A stretch of DNA of 47,741 bases from an archaeon (GCA_030620045.1 JAUXAD010000003.1:1-47741); one strand, 5' to 3'; numbered from the stretch's first letter, positions 26,086 to 34,463 are shown. Notes: generated from the letters alone by a model not told the origin. Translations and numbers: made by a program.

Positions 26086-26534
26086 TTTTCTCCCCCTTTC
26101 TCTCCCACCAATCCCTTCAGCTTCTTTTCCAAAATATCCTTTTCAATCTTAACAACTCTTGCTATTTCATCATATCCATGAAGTCTTCTTATGAGCTCAT
26201 TAAGAATCTCATTCCATCCATTATTCTCCAGAGTAATTAATTCAGGAGAAATAATTTCAACATGCGCAGGCATATATTTGAACATTAACATTGCAAGATA
26301 TAAAACTTCCTCAACCTCAACTTCAACCTCTGCAAAACTCGTATAAAATTCTTTTTGGTCTTTCATAAAAACAGGTTCATTTACCTTTTTTTCCTTAACA
26401 CTAACTCCTTTTTCCCCATCAATCTTTTTTATTATGTCATTTAAGGTTTCAACTAAATGTTCTGGGGGTCTTCCAATAACCTCAAATATTAACACGGCCT
26501 TAATCTCTTTGGTTTCTTCTATTTTATTTTTCAT
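26082..26534 (-). CDS. Conserved-looking cytoplasmic protein, unknown
   Basis: This 150-aa protein reads as an alpha/beta fold: KAVLIFEVIGRPPEHLVETLNDIIKKI, then an acidic EVEVEVEEVLYLAMLMFKYMP and an amphipathic C-terminal helix. The pattern (beta strand, helix, two strands, helix) resembles an ACT- or ferredoxin-like fold, but no family was identified. It overlaps the ComEA-like gene by 11 bp and the 111-aa gene by 4 bp. Confidence 0.62.
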   Translation of the reverse strand: MKNKIEETKEIKAVLIFEVIGRPPEHLVETLNDIIKKIDGEKGVSVKEKKVNEPVFMKDQKEFYTSFAEVEVEVEEVLYLAMLMFKYMPAHVEIISPELITLENNGWNEILNELIRRLHGYDEIARVVKIEKDILEKKLKGLVGEKGGEK

Positions 26535-27090
26535 TATTCATATCCTCAAATTCAGTTTTATAATTTTTTCGTTTCTTCAGCATAAACAAAAACCCAAGCA
26601 AAACGCAAAAAACTACAAAGCCATATAAGGCATAATTATTTTTACTTAAATTTTCGTTGTTATCCTCGCTTTTTATATTTTTTGTATTTAATTTTATAGT
26701 GTTCAATTCTACATCTTTTTTCTTATCAATTTCCTCGTTATAAACCAACTCTGATTCAGGTTGTCCTTCACTTTTTATTTCTTCTTTATTTTCAACTTCT
26801 TCTACATCTTCATTAATCTCCTCTGTTTCTTTATTTACACATGCTACTCCTTGCGCTTTTATTCCTTCAAGAATTTTCTCAGCAATCCCATAAACATTTA
26901 CCAAGTCATCAACAGAACTAAAAGGCCGAGTATCAATTATTGCCTGCCCTCTTACGAGTCCAATCCCAGTTAACTCATCCAATTCTTCAAGCGATGCCGT
27001 ATTTATGTCAATCTGCCAATCATCACAAACAGCGGAAATAATAGATACACTTATTAAAAATATTAAAATAAAAACTAGTGATTTTCTCAT
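26524..27090 (-). CDS. Secreted ComEA-like helix-hairpin-helix protein with C-terminal anchor
   Basis: The 188-aa protein has a signal peptide (1-20), a ComEA-type helix-hairpin-helix pair (IDINTASLEELDELTGIG and FSSVDDLVNVYGIAEKILEGI, 28-79), an acidic linker of about 65 residues, a membrane segment (YALYGFVVFCVLLGFLFML) and a basic tail. Such domains bind double-stranded DNA without sequence specificity; in bacteria ComEA receives DNA during natural uptake. Here the domain would face outward, tethered by its C terminus, which is the reverse of bacterial ComEA (N-terminal anchor). Nearby prepilin-like genes make a DNA-binding or uptake role worth testing. No ComEC-like channel is in the window. 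Confidence 0.75.
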   Translation of the reverse strand: MRKSLVFILIFLISVSIISAVCDDWQIDINTASLEELDELTGIGLVRGQAIIDTRPFSSVDDLVNVYGIAEKILEGIKAQGVACVNKETEEINEDVEEVENKEEIKSEGQPESELVYNEEIDKKKDVELNTIKLNTKNIKSEDNNENLSKNNYALYGFVVFCVLLGFLFMLKKRKNYKTEFEDMNNEK

Positions 27091-27114
27091 ACAAAATTAA
27101 AGAAAGAGATTAAT

Positions 27115-27672
27115 TTAAGTTTTGTTGTGCTTCTTCCCATACTTTTCTGCAAAATCATCATACTCAATTTCTATTTTTCTCCCTTTTCTAACAGCTTTAG
27201 CAATCCAGATTTGCGAAAAAGTTTTATTCCCCAAATACCAAGCACATTTTTCTTTTTCTTCTTTTGAAAGAATCCCATTAATTTTAACCTCAACTCCAAT
27301 AACGCTATACAGTCCACTATGAACATGTTTGATTGAAATAAAATCAGGAAATCCTGTTCCGACAACTAACATTTTTTTGAAAGGATTGTATTTCCGTTTT
27401 GCAGCAACTATTTTTCCTTCCTCTAAATCAATATTATTATTCCATTTATCCACAACTCTTCCCTTACTCTCCAAATCTTCACGAACCTTTAACTCAAACC
27501 TTGCTCCCCGAGCCCGAGACGTCCGTCCTTTTTTAACTTCAGATTTTTTCTTAGATATTGAAATTTTACCTCCATCATCTCCCCATGAAGTTTCATACTC
27601 TTCACTCCCTGCCTTCCTAACCATCTCCATAATTTCTTCTTTATGTTCTTTATTAATTTTGATTTTTGGCAT
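27115..27672 (-). CDS. PD-(D/E)XK nuclease-like protein
   Basis: This 185-aa protein has the core of a PD-(D/E)XK nuclease: RARGARFELKVREDLESKG (leading helix with Glu), GTGFPDFISI (Asp) and IGVEVKINGILSKEEKEKCAWYL (E-x-K), followed by a strand and basic tail. The arrangement resembles archaeal Holliday-junction resolvase-like and VRR-NUC-type enzymes, but a precise subfamily cannot be fixed. The N-terminal 60 residues are charged and perhaps DNA-binding. Its start lies inside the end of the Nudix gene (20-bp overlap), suggesting co-expression. Confidence 0.72.
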   Translation of the reverse strand: MPKIKINKEHKEEIMEMVRKAGSEEYETSWGDDGGKISISKKKSEVKKGRTSRARGARFELKVREDLESKGRVVDKWNNNIDLEEGKIVAAKRKYNPFKKMLVVGTGFPDFISIKHVHSGLYSVIGVEVKINGILSKEEKEKCAWYLGNKTFSQIWIAKAVRKGRKIEIEYDDFAEKYGKKHNKT

Positions 27673-28081
27673 CTTTTCTAATTATCTCTTTTTTCACTTT
27701 ATTAAAAAATTCCTTATCTTCCCCATAGGTTAATTTATCTTCAGCTTTATTAATTGAAATCCATTCACATTTGCTTACCTCTGCTTTAGGGATAACTTTT
27801 TGCTTATTAATATTAAACAAATAATAATGAATGCCCCTTATAATTGGTTTTCCCTTATCATGTGAAGACCTTATATATGTCTGTAATTTTTTTATCAATT
27901 TTAAATTTTTCAATCCTGTTTCTTCTTCTATCTCTCTAATTGCTGTTTTAAAATAGTTTTCTCCTTTTTCAACCGTGCCTTTTGGGAATTGCCAACTTTT
28001 AGTATCAGTAAAAACTACAACAACTTCATTTTTTTCATTGACAATAATTCCTCCTGCTGATTCTTTATCCACCCTTTCCAT
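27653..28081 (-). CDS. Nudix hydrolase
   Basis: This 142-aa protein has an intact Nudix box, GTVEKGENYFKTAIREIEEETGL (residues 35-57; G-x5-E-x7-REIEEETGL), which binds the metal used to hydrolyse a nucleoside diphosphate linked to another group. The preceding WQFPKG and following YLFNI fit the diadenosine tetraphosphatase-like branch. The substrate is not decidable from sequence. It is the first gene of a pair with the PD-(D/E)XK protein. Confidence 0.88.
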   Translation of the reverse strand: MERVDKESAGGIIVNEKNEVVVVFTDTKSWQFPKGTVEKGENYFKTAIREIEEETGLKNLKLIKKLQTYIRSSHDKGKPIIRGIHYYLFNINKQKVIPKAEVSKCEWISINKAEDKLTYGEDKEFFNKVKKEIIRKDAKNQN

Positions 28082-28133
28082 AGAAAAATTAACTATCAGA
28101 ACTATTTAAATTTTACAAATCCTAATTTAAAAC

Positions 28134-28628
28134 TCAAAGATATTTTAATAGGAAAACTGCTGAATTATTATTCCCATATTGGTAATCTTTTATCAAACCA
28201 GCATTTTCATATTTATTCTTTTTATAAAAATTAATTACCTTATCATCCCCTTTATTGGTAAAGACAAACATTTTCTTCACTCCCTTTTTCTTGGCGTACA
28301 CTTCAATCTTATTAAGTAGACCAAAGCCGATGCCTTTTCCTTTCAGGTCAGGATGTATTGCTATGACAATAATGACCCATTTCTCAGTACCTTCTCTGTT
28401 ATTGATAGGACTTTCTTGTTGAGCATAAATCATCCCAACAAGATTGCCATTAGAATCATGAGCTTTAATACAAACCCCTTTTCCTTGATTTATCATTTTT
28501 TTCATTTCAGAAAATGAAAGCCATTCATCTAAAGAAGAATCCGGAGTTGACGAGAATGAAGAAGAAACCAAATTAATTATAGAATCTAAATCACTTGACA
28601 ATTTTGTTTCAGTATATTTTACATTCAT
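28134..28628 (-). CDS. GNAT-family N-acetyltransferase
   Basis: The acetyl-CoA binding signature is visible: VIVIAIHPDLKGKGIGFGLL (Q/R-x-x-G-x-G/A-like turn) followed by VYAKKKGVKKMFVFTNKGDDKVINFYKKNKYENAG, typical of GNAT enzymes. The acceptor is unknown. The ORF track starts at a GTG (28643) that overlaps the histone stop; I prefer ATG 28628 because GAGGGA lies 7 nt before it. It is in an operon with the histone gene, but a histone-modifying role is only a possibility. Confidence 0.82.
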   Translation of the reverse strand: MNVKYTETKLSSDLDSIINLVSSSFSSTPDSSLDEWLSFSEMKKMINQGKGVCIKAHDSNGNLVGMIYAQQESPINNREGTEKWVIIVIAIHPDLKGKGIGFGLLNKIEVYAKKKGVKKMFVFTNKGDDKVINFYKKNKYENAGLIKDYQYGNNNSAVFLLKYL

Positions 28629-28639
28629 ATTTCTTTCCC

Positions 28640-28825
28640 TCACAAATCCCTTCCCTGCAAAGTCCTCCGCCCATTTGCCTTTGCCCGTTCAATCGCCTTC
28701 TCTAACATGTCTTCAACTTTCCTTTCCATCGCAATTCCAACTTCATCAGCAACACTGCTCACAGAATTCTCTTTATCTAATTCTTTCACAACTTTTTTGA
28801 TATTTGATTTTACAATTAGTACCAT
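28640..28825 (-). CDS. Archaeal histone, minimal 61-aa form
   Basis: The sequence follows the histone fold: IVKSNIKKVVKELDKENSVSSVADEVGIAMERKVEDMLEKAIERAKANGRRTLQGRDL, with helix 1, loop 1, the long central helix and the R-R-T loop 2. It ends right after GRDL, so helix 3 of canonical HMf-type histones (66-70 aa) is almost entirely missing. It should wrap or bridge DNA as dimers. A TATA-like AAATATAAAAAG at 28849-28860 suggests a leaderless transcript. Confidence 0.82.
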   Translation of the reverse strand: MVLIVKSNIKKVVKELDKENSVSSVADEVGIAMERKVEDMLEKAIERAKANGRRTLQGRDL

Positions 28826-28848
28826 ATTATAAATTGTCTAAAGGTCTT

Positions 28849-28860
28849 TTTATATTTATC
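28849..28860 (-). promoter_or_regulatory. TATA box of the histone operon
   Basis: AAATATAAAAAG on the minus strand is centred about 28 nt upstream of ATG 28825, the spacing expected for a leaderless archaeal transcript. Confidence 0.5.
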
Positions 28861-28916
28861 AGATTTAAATCCTTGTCTTTAGTAACATTTTTATAATATC
28901 TTAAATTAATAAAATT

Positions 28917-29234
28917 ATGAAAGCGAAACATTATATCTTGATTATATTCTTTTTAACAATAATCGTAATTGGTATTTACATTTATACTCAACAAGATGAA
29001 AAATCATCAACCATAACAAAAACAGGAGAAGTTTATGTTTTTGGAAATGAACCTTTTACAGAATTGGGCTTAAAAGTTGAAGATGAAAAAACTTATTGTT
29101 TAATTGGTCCACTTAAAGATGAATTATGGAGTTTTCAAAACACTATTCTTATGGTTGAAGGTAACATCATCGAAGAATATTCCTGTGGTCTTGAAGGAAA
29201 AACAATTAATGTTACTTCTTATGAAATCAAGTAG
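28917..29234 (+). CDS. Small N-terminally anchored outer protein, OB-like
   Basis: This 105-aa protein has a short basic head, one hydrophobic segment (HYILIIFFLTIIVIGIYIYT), then a small beta-rich domain (TGEVYVFGNEPFTELGLKVED ... YCLIGP ... LMVEGNIIEEYSCG ... INVTSYEIK) with two cysteines. The strand pattern resembles a small OB-fold found in some archaeal and bacterial lipoprotein-like proteins. Function is unknown. It is convergent with LysRS. Confidence 0.62.
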   Translation: MKAKHYILIIFFLTIIVIGIYIYTQQDEKSSTITKTGEVYVFGNEPFTELGLKVEDEKTYCLIGPLKDELWSFQNTILMVEGNIIEEYSCGLEGKTINVTSYEIK

Positions 29235-29247
29235 ACCATATTCAATT

Positions 29248-30717
29248 CTATTTCACTTTCTCCAACAATTTAATTATCTTCCCTTTCCCAACAGCTAAAA
29301 TCAGAGAAGCAAGTCTAGGACCTTTTATTTTTCCAATAATAACTTCATAAGCTCCTTCAAAAAACTCTTTGACATCTATATCAACTGCTTCACAAATATT
29401 ATAAAATTCATTAAACAATTCATCTTCTGTAAAATCTTTAACAGCCAAAGATTCCTTCAGAGCTTTCAAAGCCTGCTTTTGTTTTGTATCCAACTTAATC
29501 TTTATCTTTTCCTGAAGTTCAAACCTAAAATCTTCACTAGCATAATTCTCCAACCAATTCTTAACTTTTTTTGCTCTTTTTCCTTTTGCTTTTCCAATTT
29601 GAACTAAAGTTATCAAATGTTTAAAGCTCATCTTTTCAGGTTTTTTCTTCGCTACTTCCTTCACTTGTGACAATTCATAGATTCTTTTTTCCTGTGCACT
29701 TGCAAGTCCTTCATAATATCTGTGTTCTAAATCATCATACTCATCATATATTTTTATAACATCATTATCAAAACTTATTGCAAATCCTTTATTCGGACGT
29801 GTGCTTACAAAAATATATCTCAGAATTTCTGGTTCATAAATCTCTAAAACATCATTTAGATTAACCACATTTCCACTTGAACTCGCAAACTCTTTGCCTC
29901 CTTTAATTCTAACCCACTCATAAAATTGATAAAGAGGGGCAGAATAATTAAAAATCTTTTTTGCAATTTCTTTTCCAGTCATAAAACTTCCTCCCTGTAC
30001 ACTATGGTCAATTCCTCCTGGCTCAAAATCAACTTTTTCATAAGTCCATCGAGCAGGCCAGTCAGTTCTCCAGGATAATTTAACTATTCCTTTTTTCCTG
30101 TAATCAAACTTTCCCTTAAACCCGCAATCGCATTCATATTCAATAATATATCCTTTAACATTTATTATCTTTGTAAAATCTTTCTTGCATTTCTCACAAT
30201 AAACATTCAAAGGCAACCAACTTTTTTTCAAAGAATCTTTCCGATATTTATTCAATATCTTTTTAATTTCATTTTTTTTATCCAGAGCTTTTTTTATCAA
30301 CAAGGCATATTTGCATTTTTTATGCATTAAACTCTGCCTGATGAACTCTGGTTTAATTCCAACTTTTTCCAAGGACTTTTCAAATTCTTTTTCAAAATAT
30401 TCAGCATAACTTCCTTTTCCAAAAGGAGAAGGAATACCACTTACAGACATTCCAATATATTTCTCATAATCTTTAGAAACATTTGCCGGAACTTTTCGAA
30501 ATCTATCATAATCATCCCAGGAATAAATAAACCGAACATTCTTTCCCTTATCTTTCAACGCTCTTACAGCTAAGTCTGTTGTAATAACTTCTCTAAAATT
30601 TCCTATATGAATTGTTCCAGAAGGCGTAATCCCAGAAGCACAGACATATTGCTTTTTCTTACCTTTTTCTTTTATGATTTTATCAGCAATCGCATCAGCC
30701 CAAAAAAACTTTTCCAT
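29248..30717 (-). CDS. lysS: Lysyl-tRNA synthetase, class I
   Basis: This 489-aa enzyme has the class I signatures TPSGTIHIGNFREV (HIGH motif as H37-I-G-N) and KEFASSSGNVV (KMSKS-like as S-S-G-N), and a zinc-binding segment CEKCKKDF...YECDCGFKG inserted before WRTDWPARW. The class I form of LysRS is typical of archaea. It charges tRNA-Lys in the cytoplasm. Length is slightly below the usual 510-530 aa because the C-terminal domain is compact. Confidence 0.93.
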   Translation of the reverse strand: MEKFFWADAIADKIIKEKGKKKQYVCASGITPSGTIHIGNFREVITTDLAVRALKDKGKNVRFIYSWDDYDRFRKVPANVSKDYEKYIGMSVSGIPSPFGKGSYAEYFEKEFEKSLEKVGIKPEFIRQSLMHKKCKYALLIKKALDKKNEIKKILNKYRKDSLKKSWLPLNVYCEKCKKDFTKIINVKGYIIEYECDCGFKGKFDYRKKGIVKLSWRTDWPARWTYEKVDFEPGGIDHSVQGGSFMTGKEIAKKIFNYSAPLYQFYEWVRIKGGKEFASSSGNVVNLNDVLEIYEPEILRYIFVSTRPNKGFAISFDNDVIKIYDEYDDLEHRYYEGLASAQEKRIYELSQVKEVAKKKPEKMSFKHLITLVQIGKAKGKRAKKVKNWLENYASEDFRFELQEKIKIKLDTKQKQALKALKESLAVKDFTEDELFNEFYNICEAVDIDVKEFFEGAYEVIIGKIKGPRLASLILAVGKGKIIKLLEKVK

Positions 30718-30776
30718 GTTTCTATAAGAAAAAGATTATTTATAAAATGTTTCTTGGAAATATAAAAAATAAGAAG

Positions 30777-31304
30777 TTATTTTCTATTTACTAATCGATG
30801 TGTAGGAGCAACAGAAACATTTGTGACATTTCTTTTATAATTTCTGATTTGATCCCCGAATTTTCTGTTTGTTAACTTAGCTAAATCATGGCCTATTCTT
30901 GTTCCGTAAGGTTGAGAATGTCCTGTGTTTACTGTTTCTTCAAAGAGTCTTTTGTATTTTGTAAATTCTGAGCCTTTTGTTATATTTCTACCAAATTTTG
31001 AACTACCAACGCCTGCTCCTTCAAATTCACCAGTTTCAGGATCTATGTAGAAGTTTACCTTATCAATAGCTTCTGTACTATTTTGAGGTTTTACTCTTTC
31101 AATTATAAGAAAATCTAATGCAGGTCTATTCCATGTTCTTCGACTTTGTGCATTCCAAACAATTCCATCAGGAGTTCTTATTCTTGATTCAAATTCTCTT
31201 GGTGTTGAAGAGTATTTTAATGCACCAGTACCAGCAACTAAAACTGCTGTAGCTATTCCTAGTGGCATTAACCTTTTTCCAAAACTTTTTTCTTTGTTTT
31301 TCAT
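30777..31304 (-). CDS. Hypothetical secreted or anchored basic protein
   Basis: This 175-aa protein starts with a basic head and a hydrophobic stretch (LMPLGIATAVLVAGTGAL) that could be a signal or anchor. The remainder is basic and Asn/Arg-rich (SRIRTPDGIVWNAQSRRTWNRPALDF; HDLAKLTNRKFGDQIRNYKRN) without recognised motifs. It is a single gene with 60-bp gaps on both sides. Confidence 0.58.
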   Translation of the reverse strand: MKNKEKSFGKRLMPLGIATAVLVAGTGALKYSSTPREFESRIRTPDGIVWNAQSRRTWNRPALDFLIIERVKPQNSTEAIDKVNFYIDPETGEFEGAGVGSSKFGRNITKGSEFTKYKRLFEETVNTGHSQPYGTRIGHDLAKLTNRKFGDQIRNYKRNVTNVSVAPTHRLVNRK

Positions 31305-31366
31305 ACAGTCTCTGATATATTAGACTTTATAAATCTTACTAACTGTTCCTACTCTATGATAGTAAA

Positions 31367-31768
31367 TTATTTCCTATCCAACTCTTCATTAACAAGCTCA
31401 TCAACAATTTGTTGAAACTTATTCCATCTACTAACATGTTTGTAAGTTATTTTATTAAAATTATCTTGAAGCTTTTGAACTTTCAAAAATAACTCAAGTA
31501 ATTTTGGATTTCTTACTCTATATTCTCCTAAAAGTTGCTTGACGACTAATTCAGAATCAAGATTGCAGGTTATTTCATTATTAGTACATTTTGAAGCCAG
31601 TTCCAAGGCTTTTATCAAAGCTTCATATTCAGCAATATTATTTGTAACAAATTTTCCAATTTTTGAACTATGTTTTGTAAGAACTTTCTCATCTTCTCTG
31701 ACTATAACGCCTATTGCTCCTTGTCCAGGATTCCCTCTCGAACCTCCATCAGAATTTGTGTATATCAT
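31367..31768 (-). CDS. rnhA: Ribonuclease HI
   Basis: This 133-aa protein is a compact RNase H: SD7GGSRGNPGQGAIGV, NNIAE47YEALIKALELA, NLD71SELVVKQLLGEYRVRNPKL and a C-terminal VSRWNKFQQIVDELVNEELD supplying the fourth acidic residue. It cleaves RNA in RNA-DNA hybrids. The basic protrusion of E. coli RNase HI is absent, as in other archaeal type 1 enzymes. Confidence 0.9.
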   Translation of the reverse strand: MIYTNSDGGSRGNPGQGAIGVIVREDEKVLTKHSSKIGKFVTNNIAEYEALIKALELASKCTNNEITCNLDSELVVKQLLGEYRVRNPKLLELFLKVQKLQDNFNKITYKHVSRWNKFQQIVDELVNEELDRK

Positions 31769-31826
31769 TTTATTATATATTTTTCTTAGTATAAAAATTT
31801 ATAAGTTTAAAAGTTAGGGCATAAAT

Positions 31827-32096
31827 ATGGAACCATCAGTTGCCAAGAGATATAAGAAAGGTGATTTGGTAAAATGGTCTAGTAAAGAAGATTACTGCCA
31901 TGCTAATGCTCGGGATTTAATAAATCATCCTGCCGGATTAGCGAGATTATTAGAAGACCCCTTTGCTCTCGGTGATAATTCAGAATCTGTTTTATTCAAA
32001 ATTAAATTCTCTAGATGCAGGTTCCCTCTGGAATATAGTTGTTTATGGTTTGAAGAACCAAGTAAGGAAGATTTGGTTAGATATGCAGCACCTTAA
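31827..32096 (+). CDS. Small hypothetical protein
   Basis: This 89-aa soluble protein (AKRYKKGDLVKWSSKEDYCHAN; LARLLEDPFALGDN; YSCLWFEEPSKEDL) has a small-beta-barrel feel at its start (KGDLVKW) but no recognised family. A TATA-like stretch (AAAATTTATAAGTTT) lies about 25-30 nt before the ATG, which supports expression. Its 3' end overlaps acylphosphatase by 20 bp in convergent orientation. Confidence 0.55.
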   Translation: MEPSVAKRYKKGDLVKWSSKEDYCHANARDLINHPAGLARLLEDPFALGDNSESVLFKIKFSRCRFPLEYSCLWFEEPSKEDLVRYAAP

Positions 32097-32352
32097 ACAC
32101 CTTAAAATCCTGAAACCTCTCTGGTTTAATTTCCACATTTCTTATTTGAGTATGTTTCGGACCTTTTTTACAAAGTTCAATCATTTTATTAACTTCATCA
32201 GAATTTCCTTCTAAAAAAACTTCAATTCTTCCATCTTCTAAATTTCTAACAAAGCCTTTAACATTATATCTTTCAGCATTTTCTTTTACAAACATTCTAA
32301 AAAATACTCCCTGCACAGTTCCGTTAATATAAAGTCTTACACTTTTTTTCAT
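32077..32352 (-). CDS. acyP: Acylphosphatase
   Basis: This 91-aa protein is a standard acylphosphatase: NGTVQGVFFR19MFVKENA (phosphate cradle with catalytic Arg) and GFVRN37LEDGRIEVFLEG (catalytic Asn). It hydrolyses carboxyl-phosphate bonds of small acyl phosphates. Length and both motifs are normal. Confidence 0.93.
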   Translation of the reverse strand: MKKSVRLYINGTVQGVFFRMFVKENAERYNVKGFVRNLEDGRIEVFLEGNSDEVNKMIELCKKGPKHTQIRNVEIKPERFQDFKVFKVLHI

Positions 32353-32446
32353 ACAAGAAGAAAACTAAAGAGATTATTAAACATTTTGATAATTAATCAA
32401 TTTCATAAAACATAAACTTTATATATCCTATAATCTTCAATCACAT

Positions 32447-32767
32447 ATGGCAAAGGGGGATAACACATTACCAATTATAACTCATCTCTTGGGATTGTTC
32501 ACAGGTTTTTTAGGACCTCTTATAATTTTACTTGCATCAAAAGATAAATACACAAAAAGCCATGCTAAGGTTGTTCTAAACTGGCAGTTTAGTCTTTTGA
32601 TTTATTTTGCAGTATCTTCAATCTTAATGTTAATCTTAATAGGCTTTCTTGGATTTGTTGCATTAGGAATTATGAATACAATCTTCTCAATAATTGGTGC
32701 TGTGAAAGCTAGCGAAAAAGAGATTTGGAGATATCCTCTTTCAATCAAATTTTTTAAGAAGAATTAA
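32447..32767 (+). CDS. DUF4870-like small membrane protein
   Basis: This 106-aa protein has three hydrophobic segments and the DUF4870 pattern: THLLGLFTGFLGPLIILLASKD, KVVLNWQFSLLIYF, and a final helix pair ending EIWRYPLSIKF. Function of the family is unknown. Its end overlaps cbf5 by 14 bp in convergent orientation. Confidence 0.78.
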   Translation: MAKGDNTLPIITHLLGLFTGFLGPLIILLASKDKYTKSHAKVVLNWQFSLLIYFAVSSILMLILIGFLGFVALGIMNTIFSIIGAVKASEKEIWRYPLSIKFFKKN

Positions 32768-33614
32768 TTGGCTGTAAAACAAACTCTGGCTTTGCAAAAA
32801 CATCTTTTTCATTTATTATTTTAAACATTCCCACAAATTTATCCTTGCAGAAAACAGAAACAACTTGCTCTTTTTTTAAATCATATTTTTCTGAAAGGTT
32901 TTTATTATACAAGGGTTGCCCATGCAAAATCCTTTCCACGCATTCTTTTTCTATTTCAACAACAGGATAAACTTCACTAACAATCTCTGCTGGAATTATA
33001 ACTTTCTTTAATTCTTCTTCATTCATCTCTTCTAACTTCTCTAAAGCTATTGAATCTTTTTTAAGAAATATTCCTGCTCTTATCCGTCTTAACTCTAACA
33101 TATGAGCTCCAATTTTCATGTAATCTCCTAAATCATGAACAAGTTTTCTAATATAAGTTCCTCCTTGCACTTCTGCACGAAATTTTATATTTTTCCTATC
33201 TTTTTCCAACAACTCAAATTTCTTAATCTCCCTCTCCCTCTCTTGTCTTTTAACTCTAGATTTTACAGGAGGCAATTGCATAATTTTTCCTACAAATTTT
33301 TCTTTAATAACTTTTTTTATTTTTTCTAAAGAAACATCTTCATGAATTCTCATAATTCCTTCATACTCTTTATCTTCTCCTAAAAAATATCCTGTAAGTT
33401 TACAAGCTCTGTTTAAAGCAACTGGCAAAACCCCAGTAACTTTAGGATCTAAAGTTCCAAAATGGCTAGTCTTCCGAAGTTTTAATTTTTTCCTGACAAA
33501 ATCAGAAACATCAAATGATGTAGGGTTAGAAGGTTTATCAATATTTATAATCCCAAATTCTAAGAGTTCTTGGACAGATTTCTTTTGTTTGATTTTTTCT
33601 AAATTTATTTCCAT
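32754..33614 (-). CDS. cbf5: tRNA/rRNA pseudouridine synthase Cbf5
   Basis: This 286-aa protein has the TruB/Cbf5 catalytic loop KTSHFGTLDPKVTGVLPVALNRA (catalytic Asp in GTLDP), GKIMQLPPVKSRVKR, VQGGTYIRKLVHDLG, and a C-terminal PUA domain (VVEIEKECVERILHGQPLY...EQVVSVFCKDKFVGMF). Cbf5 is the catalytic subunit of archaeal H/ACA ribonucleoproteins and also modifies tRNA U55. The partners Nop10, L7Ae and Gar1 are not in the window. It overlaps the upstream AlkD-like gene by 10 bp. Confidence 0.92.
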   Translation of the reverse strand: MEINLEKIKQKKSVQELLEFGIINIDKPSNPTSFDVSDFVRKKLKLRKTSHFGTLDPKVTGVLPVALNRACKLTGYFLGEDKEYEGIMRIHEDVSLEKIKKVIKEKFVGKIMQLPPVKSRVKRQEREREIKKFELLEKDRKNIKFRAEVQGGTYIRKLVHDLGDYMKIGAHMLELRRIRAGIFLKKDSIALEKLEEMNEEELKKVIIPAEIVSEVYPVVEIEKECVERILHGQPLYNKNLSEKYDLKKEQVVSVFCKDKFVGMFKIINEKDVFAKPEFVLQPINSS

Positions 33615-34309
33615 TTTCTTGTTAAAAATCTCTTCCTCTTCTCTTCTTCAAATCTCTCAATAGCATACCTTAAAGTTGTTCTAGGAATATCTTTATAATG
33701 TTTTCCTAAAAATTCTTCTAAAATTTCTTGGTTTCTTTTTCCAACTTCTCTCAACATCCATCCAACTGCTTTATGGATTAAATCATGTTTATCTCCTAAA
33801 AGTATTTCAGCAATTTTGAAAGTATCTTCAAATTGATTCTCTCTGATAAAAGCAAATGTGGATATTATTGCAATTCTCTTTTCCCAAAGATTTTCTGATT
33901 TTGCAAGTTCATACAAGATTGATTTATTTTTATCCAACAACCAATTGCCTACAATGTTCGGAGCAGAAATATCTACAAGATTCCAATTGTTTATTCCATC
34001 AGTGTTATATAAATAAAAATCAAAAATAATTTGCTTCTCTTCCAGAGAAGATTTTTTATATTTATTAATTAGAATTAATAATGCAATCCATCTAGCTTCA
34101 TTATACTCTGATTTTAATAATTCTTTAATATCATCTAAATTTAGCTCTTTATGCTTTTTTGCCAATTCTCTCATCTTTGGAGCCATTAGACCAAGAAAAA
34201 CATCTCCTTCTCCATAATCTCCTTTCCCTGTCTTAAAAAATCTTTGAAGAATTTTCGCCTGTTCACTATTTGCTGAATCTTGAAGTTCTTGTTTTAATTT
34301 TTCTAACAT
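33605..34309 (-). CDS. DNA alkylation repair protein, AlkD-like
   Basis: This 234-aa all-helical HEAT-repeat protein follows the AlkD family (PF08713): GLMAPKMRELAKKHKELNLDDIKELL, ARWIALLILINKY, INNWNLVDISAPNIVG (the WNLVD region holds the catalytic Trp/Asp) and HKAVGWMLREVGKRN. AlkD removes bulky or cationic alkylated bases without base flipping. The C terminus RYAIERFEEEKRKRFL is typical. It overlaps cbf5 by 10 bp. Confidence 0.9.
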   Translation of the reverse strand: MLEKLKQELQDSANSEQAKILQRFFKTGKGDYGEGDVFLGLMAPKMRELAKKHKELNLDDIKELLKSEYNEARWIALLILINKYKKSSLEEKQIIFDFYLYNTDGINNWNLVDISAPNIVGNWLLDKNKSILYELAKSENLWEKRIAIISTFAFIRENQFEDTFKIAEILLGDKHDLIHKAVGWMLREVGKRNQEILEEFLGKHYKDIPRTTLRYAIERFEEEKRKRFLTRKWK

Positions 34310-34463
34310 GATTTGATTAAATTGATTCGTTTTAAAAATTGCTCGCTTTCGCTCGAGATTAATAAAATAAATTAATCTAAATTTTTACATTAATAGAATT
34401 TTTAGCGAACATCATGAACTTGTTCTGATGTGAGTAATGTAATAAGCGAACAAAGTGAGAGAA
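34310..34463. other. Intergenic island with two hairpins and GCGAAC repeats
   Basis: There is no gene in this stretch. AGATTAAT/ATTAATCT (34357-34379, 8 bp, 7-nt loop) and CATCA-T-GAAC/GTTC-TGATG (34411-34431) are clear inverted repeats. AGCGAACA occurs twice and GCTCGCTTTCGCTCGAG is a local GC-rich patch in AT-rich sequence. It separates the ribosomal protein genes from alkD and may hold a terminator or small RNA; neither is proven. Confidence 0.4.
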
